A stretch of 64,000 nt of DNA from Pseudonocardia sp. C8 (GCF_014267175.1 NZ_JACMTR010000002.1:1376001-1440000); one strand, 5' to 3'. Positions 9,251-18,981 are shown, counted from the stretch's first letter. Notes: a model not told the origin generated them from the letters alone. A program made the numbers and translations.

Positions 9251-10945
9251 TCACGTGCCGCCGTCGTGCCGGGCGTCCGCGGCCGGGGGGAGCGGCAGGC
9301 TCACGGTGAAGACCGTGCCGGTGCCGTCGGACCGGGCGCCCACCGTGACCGTCCCGCCGAGCCGCCGCGCGATCCGGTCCACCAGGGCGAGGCCGATGCC
9401 CCGCGGGCGCCCGCCCGGGGCGCCGCGCGTGCTGAACCCGAACGTGAACAGCTCCCGCGCGGTCTCCTCCGGCACGCCCGGGCCGCTGTCGTCGACGGCG
9501 ATCACCGCCCGGGCGCCCGTGGTGCGGAGCGTAACCGCCACCTCCCGCGGGGCGTCGCGGCCGGCCACGACCTCGATCGCGTTGTCGACCAGGTTCCCGA
9601 CCAGCGACACCAGGTCGTCGGCGGCGAACGGCAGCCGCAGGTCCGGCAGCGCGTCCGGGTCGCAGGCGTCGGTCACGGTGAACGTGACGTCGTGCTCGGC
9701 GGCCAGCCACGCCTTGTCCGCGAGGAGCGCGGCCAGCACCGGGTCGAGGACCTCGGCGACGACCCGGGACCCCGGGCCGCGGGTCCGGTCGAGGGCCGCG
9801 CTGCCCGCGGCGGCGGCGTCGGTGGTGTCGCCGAGCTCGATCAGGGTGAGGACGGTCTGCAGGCGGTTCGCGAACTCGTGCGCCTGCCCGGACAGCGCGT
9901 CGACCTTGCCGCGCGCGTCGTCGCGTTCGCGCAGCGCCCCGGCGAGCTCGGTGCGGTCGCGCAGCGTGAACACCCGGGTGCCCGGCCCGGCCGCCGGGCC
10001 GGCGTGCCGGCTGTTGACCAGCAGGACGCGTTCCCCGGCGAGCGCGGGCTCGTCGCGCAGGTCCTCGCGCAGCCCCCGGGCCAGCACCGCCTGCACGGCC
10101 GGGTCGATGCCCAGGCCGGCCAGCGGGCGTCCCGGTTCGGCGGGGTCGCCCGGGCCCGGACGGGCCGCGGCGAGCGCCAGCAGACGCCGGGCCTCGGCGT
10201 TCACGACGACGAGCCGGCCGCCGCCGTCGACCACCAGCAGGCCCTCACCGACGGCGTGCAGCACGGCGTCGTGGTGGGTGTAGGCGGCGGTGATCTCGTC
10301 GGGTTCCAGCCCGAGCGTCTGCCGGCGCAGCCGTCGGGCGAGCAGCACGGCCAGCCCGAGGCCGATCAGCAGTGCGACGCCCGCGGCCGCGGCGATCGCC
10401 GGGAGCCACCGGAACGCGAGGTCGCTGATCCGGGTCTGGAGCACGCCCACCGACACGACGGCGACGACCCGGCCGCGGTCGACGACCGGGGTGACGGTGC
10501 GGACCGACGGGCCGAGGGTGCCGGGATAGAGCTCGGTGTAGGTCCGGCCGGCCACCGCGGGCGCGATCTCGCCCTGGTAGATCCCGCCGATCCGCTCCGG
10601 GTTGTAGTGGCTGTACCGCACACCCTCGGGGGACATGACCACGACGAAGCTCGTGCCGGTCGCGGTGCGGACCCGCTCGGCGACCGGCTGCAGGCGGGCG
10701 GACAGGGCGGGGACGTCACCGCCGGCCCGCAGGGCGCCGACCACCTCCGGGTCGACGGCGACGCTGAGCGCGGTCGCCCGGGTGAGCCGTGCGGCCGCGT
10801 CGTGCTCGAGCTCCCGGGCGCCGTACACGCCGAGCACGGCGAGCCCGCCGACGGTGAGCAGGATCGTCACCACCTGCAGCACGAACAGCCGTCGCACCAG
10901 CCGTGACCGGCGGAGCGGGGACTCCCCGCGGAACGGCAGGCGCAC
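9251..10945 (-). CDS. CitA/DcuS-family sensor histidine kinase
   Basis: 564 residues from GTG 10945. TM1 is about 19-42. The extracytoplasmic sensor domain (45-178) carries RYSHYNPERIGG at 110-121, the CitA/DcuS dicarboxylate-binding signature. TM2 is 181-203, then a PAS domain (225-330). The H-box is GQAHEFANRLQ with H356 as phospho-acceptor. The HATPase part has N451/N455, DSGPG (486-490) and GIGLAL (516-521). It should autophosphorylate on sensing C4-dicarboxylate or citrate. An in-frame ATG at 10999 would lengthen it by 18 residues but lies inside a strong hairpin. The adjacent dctA supports the ligand class. No CitB-type partner is visible; the nearby regulator is OmpR-type. Confidence 0.88.
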   Translation of the reverse strand: MRLPFRGESPLRRSRLVRRLFVLQVVTILLTVGGLAVLGVYGARELEHDAAARLTRATALSVAVDPEVVGALRAGGDVPALSARLQPVAERVRTATGTSFVVVMSPEGVRYSHYNPERIGGIYQGEIAPAVAGRTYTELYPGTLGPSVRTVTPVVDRGRVVAVVSVGVLQTRISDLAFRWLPAIAAAAGVALLIGLGLAVLLARRLRRQTLGLEPDEITAAYTHHDAVLHAVGEGLLVVDGGGRLVVVNAEARRLLALAAARPGPGDPAEPGRPLAGLGIDPAVQAVLARGLREDLRDEPALAGERVLLVNSRHAGPAAGPGTRVFTLRDRTELAGALRERDDARGKVDALSGQAHEFANRLQTVLTLIELGDTTDAAAAGSAALDRTRGPGSRVVAEVLDPVLAALLADKAWLAAEHDVTFTVTDACDPDALPDLRLPFAADDLVSLVGNLVDNAIEVVAGRDAPREVAVTLRTTGARAVIAVDDSGPGVPEETARELFTFGFSTRGAPGGRPRGIGLALVDRIARRLGGTVTVGARSDGTGTVFTVSLPLPPAADARHDGGT

Positions 10946-10978
10946 GCACCAAAGCCTGCCACCCCCGCCGCCGCGCCA

Positions 10979-11055
10979 CCCCCGCCGAGCGCCACTCATG
11001 GAGCTTAAGTCCCGTGCCACAGGACTTAAGCTCCATGAGTGGCGCTCGGCGGGGG
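10979..11055. repeat. Perfect 34-bp inverted repeat with 9-nt loop
   Basis: Arms 10979-11012 and 11022-11055 are exact reverse complements; the loop is 11013-11021. The stem contains CTTAAG near its apex and a GC-rich base. It lies between the dctA stop and the kinase start, with no T-run on either side, so it may be an RNA-processing or attenuation element rather than a classical terminator. Confidence 0.9.
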
Positions 11056-11088
11056 CGGCGGCTGGCGGCGGGGTGGAGAGGCGGCGGG

Positions 11089-12513
11089 TCAGGCGCCGAT
11101 GGCCGCCTTCTCGCAGGGCTCGTCGGTGACCGGGGCTGCGGCGCCGCTGCCGTGCGCGGCCTCCATGTCGGCGTCCACCAGCGACGGGTCGTCCAGCACG
11201 GCGGCGAGCCGCTCCCGGTCCAGCTCGCCGTTCCACCGGGCGACGACCAGCGTGGCGACGACGTTGCCGATGGCGTTGGTCAGCGCCCGGCCCTCGGACA
11301 TCATGCGGTCGATGCCGACGATCAGCGCCAGGCCGACCACGATCGCCTCGGGGGTGAAGAACTCGCCGCCGAAGGCCTGCAGCGACGCGGCCAGGGTGAC
11401 CAGCCCGGCCCCGGTGACGCCCGCGGCGCCCTTGGAAGTCAGGACCATCAGCACGGCCAGCGCGATCTGGGCGCCGAGCGGGAGGGTCTCGCCGCCGGCC
11501 TGGATGATGAACAGCGCACCGAGGGTCAGGTAGATGCAGGTGCCGTCGAGGTTGAACGAGTAGCCGGTCGGGATGACCATGCCGACGGTCTGCCGGGAGG
11601 CACCGGCCGACTGCAGCTTGGTGAGGAACCGCGGTAGCACCGACTCGGACGACGAGGTGCCGACGATGATCAGTAGCTCGTCCTTGATCAGCCGGATGAC
11701 CTTGAGGACGTTGAACCCGGCGGCCCAGGACACCACGCCGAGGACCGCGACGACGAACACCGCGCAGGTGCCCCAGAAGACGGCCATCAGCGAGAGCAGG
11801 TTGTACAGCGAGTCGCCGCCCATCTGGCCGACGGTGTAGGCCATGCCGCCGAACGCGGCGACCGGCGCCGCCCACATGATGATCTTGATGATTCCGAAGA
11901 TCACCTGGGAGATCGACTCGACGGCCTTCACCAGGCGGATGCGGAGGCCGTCGTCGAGCGCGGAGATCGCGCAGGCGGTCAGGATCGCCAGCACCAGGAC
12001 CTGCAGGACCGAGTTCTCCACGAACGGCCCGAAGAAGCTGTGCGGCAGCAGCGAGTCCTGGATGAACGCGACGACCCCGGACTCCTGGCTGCCGGTGGCC
12101 GCCTGCTCGCCGGCCTTCGCCAGGTCGGCCGGGTCCGGCACGCCGCTGAACCCGGCGCCCGGCGTGAACAGGTTGCCCGTGATCAGGCCCATCGCCAGGG
12201 CGATCACCGTCATGATCAGGAAGTAGCCCAGCGCGCGGAGCGCGAGGCCGCCGGCGCGGGCCAGGTTGCCCAGCGAGGCGATCCCCACGATCACGGTGCA
12301 GAAGATCACCGGCCCGACGATGACCTTGATCATCTGGACGAAGGTGTCGGCCAGCCACTTCGTGTCCCCGGCGAGGTCGGGGGCCACGAACCCGACCAGG
12401 ATGCCGGAGAGAATTCCGACGATCACCCAGAACCAGAGCTGGGTGTAGACCTTCTTCTTGCGCCGGGCGGGGGTGGTTCCCGCACCCGCGGATCCGGCGG
12501 CGACCTCGGCCAT
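11089..12513 (-). CDS. dctA: C4-dicarboxylate transporter DctA (DAACS family)
   Basis: 474 residues; ATG start with GGAGGA 6-8 bases upstream. It is a sodium/proton-dicarboxylate symporter with eight helices and two hairpins. Visible family marks are VIVGPVIFCTVIVGIA near residue 65, TSSSESVLP (hairpin 1, SSSE serine-rich motif), IPTGYSFNLDGTCIYL (helix 7) and GIDRMMSEGRALTNAIGN (helix 8, with D and N ligand residues). Likely substrates are succinate, fumarate and malate. It is in the same direction as the kinase gene and divergent from the OmpR-type regulator, so it is plausibly their target. Confidence 0.95.
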   Translation of the reverse strand: MAEVAAGSAGAGTTPARRKKKVYTQLWFWVIVGILSGILVGFVAPDLAGDTKWLADTFVQMIKVIVGPVIFCTVIVGIASLGNLARAGGLALRALGYFLIMTVIALAMGLITGNLFTPGAGFSGVPDPADLAKAGEQAATGSQESGVVAFIQDSLLPHSFFGPFVENSVLQVLVLAILTACAISALDDGLRIRLVKAVESISQVIFGIIKIIMWAAPVAAFGGMAYTVGQMGGDSLYNLLSLMAVFWGTCAVFVVAVLGVVSWAAGFNVLKVIRLIKDELLIIVGTSSSESVLPRFLTKLQSAGASRQTVGMVIPTGYSFNLDGTCIYLTLGALFIIQAGGETLPLGAQIALAVLMVLTSKGAAGVTGAGLVTLAASLQAFGGEFFTPEAIVVGLALIVGIDRMMSEGRALTNAIGNVVATLVVARWNGELDRERLAAVLDDPSLVDADMEAAHGSGAAAPVTDEPCEKAAIGA

Positions 12514-12591
12514 GTCCGTCCTCCTCGACGTGTTCGGTGCCGGAACGATGGGGCCGGCCGGCCCGCCGCGGCTACCGCACCGAGGTCGGGT

Positions 12592-12610
12592 TTGAGGAAG
12601 CCTTGAGGAA
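12592..12610. promoter_or_regulatory. 11-bp-spaced direct repeat TTGAGGAA, putative response-regulator site
   Basis: TTGAGGAA occurs at 12592-12599 and again at 12603-12610, one helical turn apart, in the 115-bp divergent region between dctA and the OmpR-type regulator. Two half-sites at 11-bp spacing is the binding mode of tandem OmpR/PhoB dimers. Binding itself is inferred. Confidence 0.55.
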
Positions 12611-12628
12611 CGCGACTACGCTGGGCGC

Positions 12629-13288
12629 GTGCGCGTGCTGCTGGTCGAGGACGACCCCGTCCTCGGGGACGCGTTGCGCCGCACCCTCGTCGCACACGGC
12701 CACGTGGCCGAGCTGGTCGGCAGCGGCAGCGCCGCGCTGGCCTCGGTCGCGGAGCGGGAGCCGGACGTCGTCCTGCTGGACATGGGGCTGCCGGACCGCG
12801 ACGGCATCGGCGTCTGCCGGGAGATCCGCACGCGGTCCCGGGTGCCGATCCTGGCCATCACCGGCCGCGGGGACGTCGCGGCCCGTGTGCAGGGCCTGCG
12901 GTCGGGGGCGGACGACTACCTGGTCAAACCGGTCGCCACCGACGAGCTGCTGGCCCGGATCGAGGCCGTGCTGCGCCGCGCCACCGGGGCGGCGGTGGCG
13001 GCCACCGTGACGGTCGGGGACGTGGTCGTCGACCTGGACCGGCGGGCCGTCACCGCGGGCGACGACGACGTCGGCCTCACCCGCAAGGAGTTCGACCTGC
13101 TCGCCGCGCTGGCCCGGCGGGAGGGCGCCGTCGTGCCCCGCACCGAGCTCCTCGAACAGGTCTGGGGGATCGCCGACGCCTCGGCCGCGCGGACCCTGGA
13201 GGCGCACGTCGCGTCGCTGCGCTCCAAGCTCGGCGCCCGCGAGGTCGTCGTGACGGTGCGGGGGGTCGGGTACCGGCTGGCGCGCTGA
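12629..13288 (+). CDS. OmpR/PhoB-family response regulator
   Basis: 219 residues, GTG start. The receiver domain has acidic D8/D9, phospho-acceptor D51 (LLDMGLP), T78 and K100 (YLVKP). The C-terminal winged helix (about 125-219) shows LTRKEFDLLAAL, VVPRTELLEQVW and the closing VRGVGYRL typical of the family. No kinase gene follows; the nearest kinase is the CitA-type gene across dctA. The truB gene starts 18 bp downstream. Function as the dctA regulator is inferred from position and the direct repeat upstream of its own start. Confidence 0.92.
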   Translation: MRVLLVEDDPVLGDALRRTLVAHGHVAELVGSGSAALASVAEREPDVVLLDMGLPDRDGIGVCREIRTRSRVPILAITGRGDVAARVQGLRSGADDYLVKPVATDELLARIEAVLRRATGAAVAATVTVGDVVVDLDRRAVTAGDDDVGLTRKEFDLLAALARREGAVVPRTELLEQVWGIADASAARTLEAHVASLRSKLGAREVVVTVRGVGYRLAR

Positions 13289-13306
13289 TTCGTACGATTC
13301 CCGCCC

Positions 13307-14203
13307 GTGCCGCCCCGTCATCCGCCACCACCGCCCGGACTCGTCATCGTCGACAAGGACCGGGGGCCGACCAGCCACGACGTCGTCGGGAAGCTCCGCC
13401 GGATCATGGGCACCCGCAAGGTCGGGCACGCCGGCACCCTGGACCCGATGGCCACCGGCGTGCTGGTGATCGGGATCGAGCGGGCCACCAAGCTGCTCGG
13501 GCACCTGGCCCTGGACACCAAGGCCTACACCGCGACCGTCCGGCTGGGGGTCGCGACGACCACCGACGACGCCGACGGCGAGCCGCTGGCCGAGCCGGTC
13601 CCGGTCGACGCCGGCGAGGACCGGGTCCGCGCGGCGATGACCGCGCTGACCGGGGACATCGAGCAGGTGCCGAGCGCGGTGTCCGCGGTCAAGATCGACG
13701 GAAGGCGGGCCTACCAGCGGGTCCGCGACGGTGAGGTCGTCGAGATCCCGGCCCGGCCGGTCACCGTGTCCGCGTTCGTGCTGCAGGCGACGCGGCGGGA
13801 CGGCCCGTTCCTGGACCTCGACGTCGCGGTCGACTGCTCGTCGGGCACCTACGTCCGGGCGCTGGCGCGTGACCTCGGCGCCGCGCTCGGGGTGGGCGGG
13901 CACCTCACTGCGCTGCGCCGCACCCGGGTGGGGCCGTTCACCCTCGAACGGGCCCGGACCGTCGCGCAGCTGACCGCGGAGCCGGGGCTGTCGCTGGACC
14001 TGGCCGCGGCGGTCGCGACCGCGTTCCCGCGGGTCGACGTCGACGCCGGTGCCGCGACCGACGTCCGGACCGGCCGGTCGCTGCCCGCGGCCGGGATCGA
14101 GGGCACCTACGGCGTGTTCGGGCCGGACGGGACCGCGCTCGCCCTCATGGCCGACCGCGGCCGGTACGCGCGCCCGGTCGTCGTCCTGGCGCCCGCCGGG
14201 TGA
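13307..14203 (+). CDS. truB: tRNA pseudouridine-55 synthase TruB
   Basis: 298 residues, GTG start. The pseudouridylase motif GTLDPMATGVL is at 43-53, with catalytic Asp46, followed by KAYTATVRLG and the PSAVSAVKIDGRRAY segment that contacts the T-loop. A C-terminal PUA-like domain follows. The enzyme makes psi55 in the T-arm of tRNAs. It precedes ribF, a conserved pair, with 51 bp between. It may be co-transcribed with the response regulator, 18 bp upstream, but that is probably chance proximity. Confidence 0.96.
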   Translation: MPPRHPPPPPGLVIVDKDRGPTSHDVVGKLRRIMGTRKVGHAGTLDPMATGVLVIGIERATKLLGHLALDTKAYTATVRLGVATTTDDADGEPLAEPVPVDAGEDRVRAAMTALTGDIEQVPSAVSAVKIDGRRAYQRVRDGEVVEIPARPVTVSAFVLQATRRDGPFLDLDVAVDCSSGTYVRALARDLGAALGVGGHLTALRRTRVGPFTLERARTVAQLTAEPGLSLDLAAAVATAFPRVDVDAGAATDVRTGRSLPAAGIEGTYGVFGPDGTALALMADRGRYARPVVVLAPAG

Positions 14204-14254
14204 ACCCCGGCCCGGCCGCGCGGCCGGGCCCACCGGTTCCGTAGGCTCGCCGCC

Positions 14255-15310
14255 GTGCAGCGCTGGCGTGGTCTGGAGGCCGTCCCACCCGGCTGGGGAC
14301 GCTGCGTCGTCACGGTCGGGGTGTTCGACGGCGTGCATCGCGGGCACCGGCAGCTCATCGCCCGGGCCGTGGAGCGGGCCCGCGCCCGGGGGCTGCCCGC
14401 GGTCGTCGTGACGTTCGACCCGCATCCCGCGGAGCTGGTCCGCCCGGGCACCCACCCGGCCCGGCTGTCCACCCTGGACCGGCGCGCCGAGCTGGTCGCC
14501 GAGACCGGCGCCGACGTCTTCTGCGTCATCCCGTTCACCGAGCAGCTGTCCCGGATGGAGCCGGCCGGTTTCGCGCACGAGGTGCTGGTCGAGCGGCTGC
14601 ACGCGGCGGTCGTCGTGGTCGGCAGCAACTTCACGTTCGGGTACAAGGCGGCCGGGGACGTCACCGTGCTCGCCGAGCTGGGCCGGCGGTTCGGCTTCAC
14701 CTGCGAGGCGGTGGAGCTGATCTCGGACAACGAGGTGACCTTCTCCTCCACCTACATCCGGTCCTGCATCGACGCCGGCGCGGTCCGCGACGCCGCGCAC
14801 GCACTGGGCCGCTGGCACCGGGTGGACGGCGTGATCGTGCACGGCCACAAGCGGGGCCGGGACCTGGGCTTCCCGACCGCGAACGTGGCCTGCCCGCCGC
14901 ACACCGCGATCCCCGCCGACGGCGTCTACGCCGGGTGGTTCCTCATGGGAGGCCGGCGGCTGATGGCGGCGATCTCGGTCGGCACGAACCCCACGTTCTC
15001 CGGGCGGGTGCGGACCCTGGAGGCCTACGTGCTCGACGTCGACGAGGACTTCTACGGCTACGAGGTCGGTGTCGAGTTCGTCGCCCGGCTGCGCGGCCAG
15101 GAACGGTTCGACGACGTCGACGCCCTGATCGCCCGGATGCACGCCGACGTGGCACGCTGCCGCAACGTCCTCACGGCGGCCGGTGACGCGGCCGGCCCGG
15201 ACGACACGGCCGGCCCGGACGGCACCGCCGGTGATGCGGCCGGCGACACCGCCGGCCCGGTGGCCGGCCGGGACGGCACCGCCGGCGCGGGGCCGAACGC
15301 CGGCGGCTGA
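14255..15310 (+). CDS. ribF: Bifunctional riboflavin kinase / FAD synthetase RibF
   Basis: 351 residues, GTG start. The N-terminal nucleotidyltransferase domain (FMN adenylylation) has GVFDGVHRGH with the HxGH motif at 28-31 and later a FSSTYIRS motif. The C-terminal flavokinase domain shows GRDLGFPTANV near 207 and a VGTNPTF segment. The reactions are riboflavin to FMN to FAD. The last 43 residues are an unusual Gly/Ala/Asp/Pro/Thr low-complexity tail with AAGP/TAGPDG-like repeats, beyond the usual family end. It follows truB, as in many actinobacteria. Confidence 0.95.
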   Translation: MQRWRGLEAVPPGWGRCVVTVGVFDGVHRGHRQLIARAVERARARGLPAVVVTFDPHPAELVRPGTHPARLSTLDRRAELVAETGADVFCVIPFTEQLSRMEPAGFAHEVLVERLHAAVVVVGSNFTFGYKAAGDVTVLAELGRRFGFTCEAVELISDNEVTFSSTYIRSCIDAGAVRDAAHALGRWHRVDGVIVHGHKRGRDLGFPTANVACPPHTAIPADGVYAGWFLMGGRRLMAAISVGTNPTFSGRVRTLEAYVLDVDEDFYGYEVGVEFVARLRGQERFDDVDALIARMHADVARCRNVLTAAGDAAGPDDTAGPDGTAGDAAGDTAGPVAGRDGTAGAGPNAGG

Positions 15311-15375
15311 GTGGAAACCCCCACCCGGGGCGAAGCCGTCCCGGGCGGGCGCGGGCCGGGCACAGGATCACCGGC

Positions 15376-15912
15376 ATGGACGATCCGGTGGCGGGCAACC
15401 GCGCTCGACAGCGCGAGATCTACGGCGAGCCGCTGGGGGAGCGGGTGCACCGGCTGACGACCGGTCTGGGGATCACGCAGTCGCGGCTGGCGTCGGTGAT
15501 CGGGCTGAGCCCGGCGATGCTGTCGCAGCTCGCCGGGGCCCGCCGGGTGAAGATCGGTGACCCGGCGGTCCTGGGCCGGCTGATCGCCCTGGACCGGCGG
15601 CTGGCCCGCGGCCCGGTGCCGCCGGGCGACGTGCCGGCGCTGCTGGCCGAGGTCCGGGCCGCGCCGACACCCTGGGGCCGGGACGGCGGGTGCACCTGTG
15701 CCGCCGGCGACGAGGCCGCCGCGGCGCGCCGGGTGCCGCGGCCCCGCCGCCCGCACGATCCCGCCGCGGCGGCCGACGACGCGTTGCGCGGGGTGACCGC
15801 CCCGGCACGGCTGGTCGCCGCGGCGGCCGCGCTGGCGCCGTCGTTCCCGGAGATCGCGGAGGTGCTGCGGCGTGCGGCCGCCCGCCGGGAGCCGCGCCCG
15901 GGCCGGCCGTGA
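15376..15912 (+). CDS. Small XRE-like helix-turn-helix protein
   Basis: 178 residues, ATG start. Residues 18-70 form a helix-turn-helix: VHRLTTGLGITQSRLASVIG then LSPAMLSQLAGARRVKIGD, which reads as an XRE-type domain. The remainder is Ala/Arg/Pro-rich with a C-terminal helical LVAAAAALAPSFPEIAEVLRRAAARR. No enzymatic motif is seen. It lies between ribF and rpsO on the same strand. It is probably a DNA-binding regulator; its target is unknown. Confidence 0.7.
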   Translation: MDDPVAGNRARQREIYGEPLGERVHRLTTGLGITQSRLASVIGLSPAMLSQLAGARRVKIGDPAVLGRLIALDRRLARGPVPPGDVPALLAEVRAAPTPWGRDGGCTCAAGDEAAAARRVPRPRRPHDPAAAADDALRGVTAPARLVAAAAALAPSFPEIAEVLRRAAARREPRPGRP

Positions 15913-16112
15913 CGGGTGCGCGGCGGGGCACCGGTACCCGCTGGTACCGTTTGTCGTGGGTCCGGCTGCAGTCCGTGGCGGCCGGGACCGACTACCTGCC
16001 GTCCCATCGGCCGGTGCCTGGACAGTGATCCGACAGGGCACTGATCCGAGGGCAGCGAGCCGGCAGACCGGGCGGCACGGCCCCACGGACCATCTCGGAT
16101 GAAGGAGAAGCA

Positions 16113-16382
16113 GTGGCACTGTCCACCGCAGAGAAGAAGAGCACGCTCGAGAAGTACGGCACCCACGCCACCGACACCGGGTCCCCCGAGGCCCAGGTGG
16201 CGCTGCTGACGCAGCGCATCATCGGCCTGACCGAGCACCTGAAGCAGCACAAGCACGACCACCACAGCCGGCGCGGCCTGCTGCTGCTGGTCGGTCGTCG
16301 TCGCCGTCTGCTCAAGTACCTTCGCGAGGTCGACGTGACGCGTTACCGCGCGCTGATCGAGAAGCTGGGTCTGCGCCGCTGA
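16113..16382 (+). CDS. rpsO: 30S ribosomal protein S15
   Basis: 89 residues, the standard S15 length; GTG start with GAAGGAG upstream. The family sequence is clear: [16 protein letters not shown] in helix 1, [19 protein letters not shown] with the rRNA-contacting HDHHSRRGL motif, and [10 protein letters not shown]15 binds the central domain of 16S rRNA early in assembly. A 200-bp leader precedes it and a hairpin terminator follows before pnp; rpsO-pnp order is conserved in bacteria. Confidence 0.98.
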   Translation: MALSTAEKKSTLEKYGTHATDTGSPEAQVALLTQRIIGLTEHLKQHKHDHHSRRGLLLLVGRRRRLLKYLREVDVTRYRALIEKLGLRR

Positions 16383-16391
16383 CCCGACTCC

Positions 16392-16422
16392 GGACCCGGC
16401 ACCGGATTCCGGTGCCGGGTCC
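16392..16422 (+). terminator. rpsO downstream hairpin
   Basis: A perfect 14-bp stem (16392-16405 with 16409-16422) with a 3-nt loop lies 9 bases after the rpsO stop. No T-tract follows, so it may act as an RNA 3'-end stabiliser or partial terminator within the rpsO-pnp message. Confidence 0.65.
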
Positions 16423-16622
16423 CGTCATAACCGGCGCACGACAACTGAAGACGCCCACCACGCGGAGGACGGACGGACATCCGCCGGTCCTCGGTAGTGG
16501 CTCCCGGGAGCAGCACGCTGCCCGGGGGCTTCGATCGAAGACCGGCCCAGCAGGGGATCGCCCCGGACGTCGTCGGTGGTGGGAAACGAAGACCACTCCC
16601 AACGACGAGGAGACATCCCCGT

Positions 16623-18911
16623 ATGACCGACGTCATCAGCGAGGACGGCGTGCACGAGAGCACCGCCGTCATCGACAACGGTGCCTACGGCACCCGCACC
16701 GTCCGGTTCGAGACCGGCCGGCTCGCCCGGCAGGCCGCCGGATCCGTCGTCGCCTACCTGGACGACGAGACCATGCTGCTGTCCGCCACGACCGCCTCGA
16801 AGCGGCCGAAGGACCAGTTCGACTTCTTCCCGCTCACCGTCGACGTCGAGGAGCGGATGTACGCGGCGGGCCGGATCCCCGGCTCGTTCTTCCGCCGCGA
16901 GGGCCGTCCCGGCACCGACGCGATCCTGACCTGCCGGCTGATCGACCGGCCGCTGCGCCCGTCCTTCGTGGATGGCCTGCGGAACGAGGTCCAGGTCGTC
17001 GTGACCGTCATGTCGCTCGACCCGCAGGACCCCTACGACGTCGTGGCGATCAACGCCGCGTCCGCGTCCACCCAGCTCGCCGGCCTGCCGTTCTCCGGCC
17101 CGGTCGGCGGCGTCCGGGTCGCGCTGATCGCCAACGAGACCGGCTCGGACTCGCAGTGGGTGGCGTTCCCGACCCACGAGCAGCTCGAGCGGGCCGCGTT
17201 CGACATGGTGGTCGCCGGCCGGATCGTCGGTGACGACGTCGCGATCATGATGGTCGAGGCGGAGGCCACCGAGCAGACGATCGACCTGGTCGGCCAGGGC
17301 GGCATCGCCCCGACCGAGGGCGTCGTGGCCGACGGCCTGGAGGCGGCCAAGCCGTTCATCCGCTCGCTGTGCATCGCCCAGCAGCAGCTGGCCGACGTCG
17401 CGGCCCGGCCGACCGCCGACTTCCCGGTGTTCCCGGCCTACCAGGACGACGCGTACTCCGCGGTCGCCGAGGTCGCCGAGCAGGAGCTGGCGCAGGCGCT
17501 GACCATCGCCGGCAAGCAGGAGCGCGAGACCCGCACCGACGAGATCAAGGCGTCGGTGCTCGAGAAGCTGGGTGAGCGCTTCACCGGGCGCGAGGCCGAG
17601 CTGGGCAACGCGTTCCGCGCGCTGAACAAGAAGCTCGTCCGCCGGCGCATCCTGACCGACCAGGTCCGGATCGACGGCCGGGGCCTCACCGACATCCGGC
17701 CGCTGTCGGCCGAGGTCGAGGTCGTCCCGCGGGCGCACGGCTCGGCGCTGTTCGAGCGCGGCGAGACCCAGATCCTGGGCGTCACCACGCTGAACATGCT
17801 GCGCATGGAGCAGACGATCGACTCGCTCGGTCCGGAGACCTCCAAGCGCTACCTGCACCACTACAACTTCCCGCCGTTCTCGACCGGGGAGACCGGCCGG
17901 GTCGGCTCGCCGAAGCGCCGCGAGATCGGGCACGGCGCGCTGGCCGAGCGGGCGCTGATCCCGGTCCTGCCGAACCGCGACGAGTTCCCGTACGCGATCC
18001 GCCAGGTCTCCGAGGCGCTGGGCTCCAACGGCTCGACGTCGATGGGCTCGGTCTGCGCGTCCACGATGTCGCTGCTCAACGCCGGTGTGCCGCTGAAGGC
18101 GCCGGTCGCGGGCATCGCGATGGGCCTGGTGTCCGACCAGGTCGACGGCGAGACCCGCTACGTGGCGCTGACCGACATCCTGGGCGCGGAGGACGCGTTC
18201 GGCGACATGGACTTCAAGGTCGCCGGCACCAAGGACTTCGTGACCGCGCTGCAGCTCGACACCAAGCTGGACGGCATCCCGTCCGAGGTGCTGGCCGCGG
18301 CGCTGAACCAGGCCAAGGACGCCCGCCTGACCATCCTCGAGGTGATCGGCGAGGCCATCGACGGCCCGGACGAGATGAGCAAGTACGCGCCGCGGGTCAC
18401 CGCGGTGAAGGTCCCGGTCGACAAGATCGGCGAGGTCATCGGCCCGAAGGGCAAGATGATCAACTCGATCACCGAGAAGACCGGTGCCGACATCTCGATC
18501 GAGGACGACGGCACGATCTACGTCGGCGCCAACGACGGGCCCTCCGCGGAGGAGGCGATCGGCATGATCAACGCCATCGCCAACCCGCAGCTGCCGAAGG
18601 TCGGCGAGCGGTTCCTGGGCACGGTGGTCAAGGCCGCCGCGTTCGGTGCCTTCGTCTCGCTGGTCCCGGGCAAGGACGGCCTGATCCACATCTCGAAGCT
18701 CGGCAACGGGAAGCGGATCGGCAAGGTCGAGGACGTCGTCAAGGTCGGCGACAAGATCCGTGTCGAGGTCACCGACATCGACAACCGCGGCAAGATCAGC
18801 CTGGTCCCGGTGCAGGAGGGCGACGCCGAGACGGCGGACGCCGAGGCTCCGGCGGAGGACGTGGCGGGCGCTTCGGTCGAGGCCGAGGCCGAGGCCGCCA
18901 ACCCGAGCTGA
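16623..18911 (+). CDS. pnp: Polyribonucleotide nucleotidyltransferase (PNPase)
   Basis: 762 residues from the ATG at 16623 with GAGGAGA upstream; an earlier in-frame start at 16497 gives a non-family leader and was rejected. Two RNase PH domains flank a helical domain, with [14 protein letters not shown] and the catalytic-core [22 protein letters not shown] domain ([15 protein letters not shown]) and an S1 domain ([18 protein letters not shown]) end the protein before an acidic Ala/Glu tail. It performs phosphorolytic 3'-5' RNA decay and, in actinobacteria, 3'-tailing and ppGpp-related roles. Its partner RNase J is encoded at 32262. Confidence 0.98.
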   Translation: MTDVISEDGVHESTAVIDNGAYGTRTVRFETGRLARQAAGSVVAYLDDETMLLSATTASKRPKDQFDFFPLTVDVEERMYAAGRIPGSFFRREGRPGTDAILTCRLIDRPLRPSFVDGLRNEVQVVVTVMSLDPQDPYDVVAINAASASTQLAGLPFSGPVGGVRVALIANETGSDSQWVAFPTHEQLERAAFDMVVAGRIVGDDVAIMMVEAEATEQTIDLVGQGGIAPTEGVVADGLEAAKPFIRSLCIAQQQLADVAARPTADFPVFPAYQDDAYSAVAEVAEQELAQALTIAGKQERETRTDEIKASVLEKLGERFTGREAELGNAFRALNKKLVRRRILTDQVRIDGRGLTDIRPLSAEVEVVPRAHGSALFERGETQILGVTTLNMLRMEQTIDSLGPETSKRYLHHYNFPPFSTGETGRVGSPKRREIGHGALAERALIPVLPNRDEFPYAIRQVSEALGSNGSTSMGSVCASTMSLLNAGVPLKAPVAGIAMGLVSDQVDGETRYVALTDILGAEDAFGDMDFKVAGTKDFVTALQLDTKLDGIPSEVLAAALNQAKDARLTILEVIGEAIDGPDEMSKYAPRVTAVKVPVDKIGEVIGPKGKMINSITEKTGADISIEDDGTIYVGANDGPSAEEAIGMINAIANPQLPKVGERFLGTVVKAAAFGAFVSLVPGKDGLIHISKLGNGKRIGKVEDVVKVGDKIRVEVTDIDNRGKISLVPVQEGDAETADAEAPAEDVAGASVEAEAEAANPS

Positions 18912-18938
18912 TCTGTTGGGCGGAACGCACGACCGTGC

Positions 18939-18978
18939 GGCGGCGGCCCGGGAACCTCGCGGTTCCCGGGCCGCCGCC
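18939..18978 (+). terminator. Strong 18-bp hairpin after pnp
   Basis: Arms 18939-18956 and 18961-18978 pair perfectly around a TCGC tetraloop. The arm ends 3 bases before the presumed pepR ATG. It lacks a T-run. Confidence 0.75.
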
Positions 18979-18981
18979 CGC

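Noticed and set aside
16497..16622. 42-residue longer PNPase
   Set aside because: The extra leader is Arg/Pro-rich with no family match; ATG 16623 has a ribosome site and the usual start.
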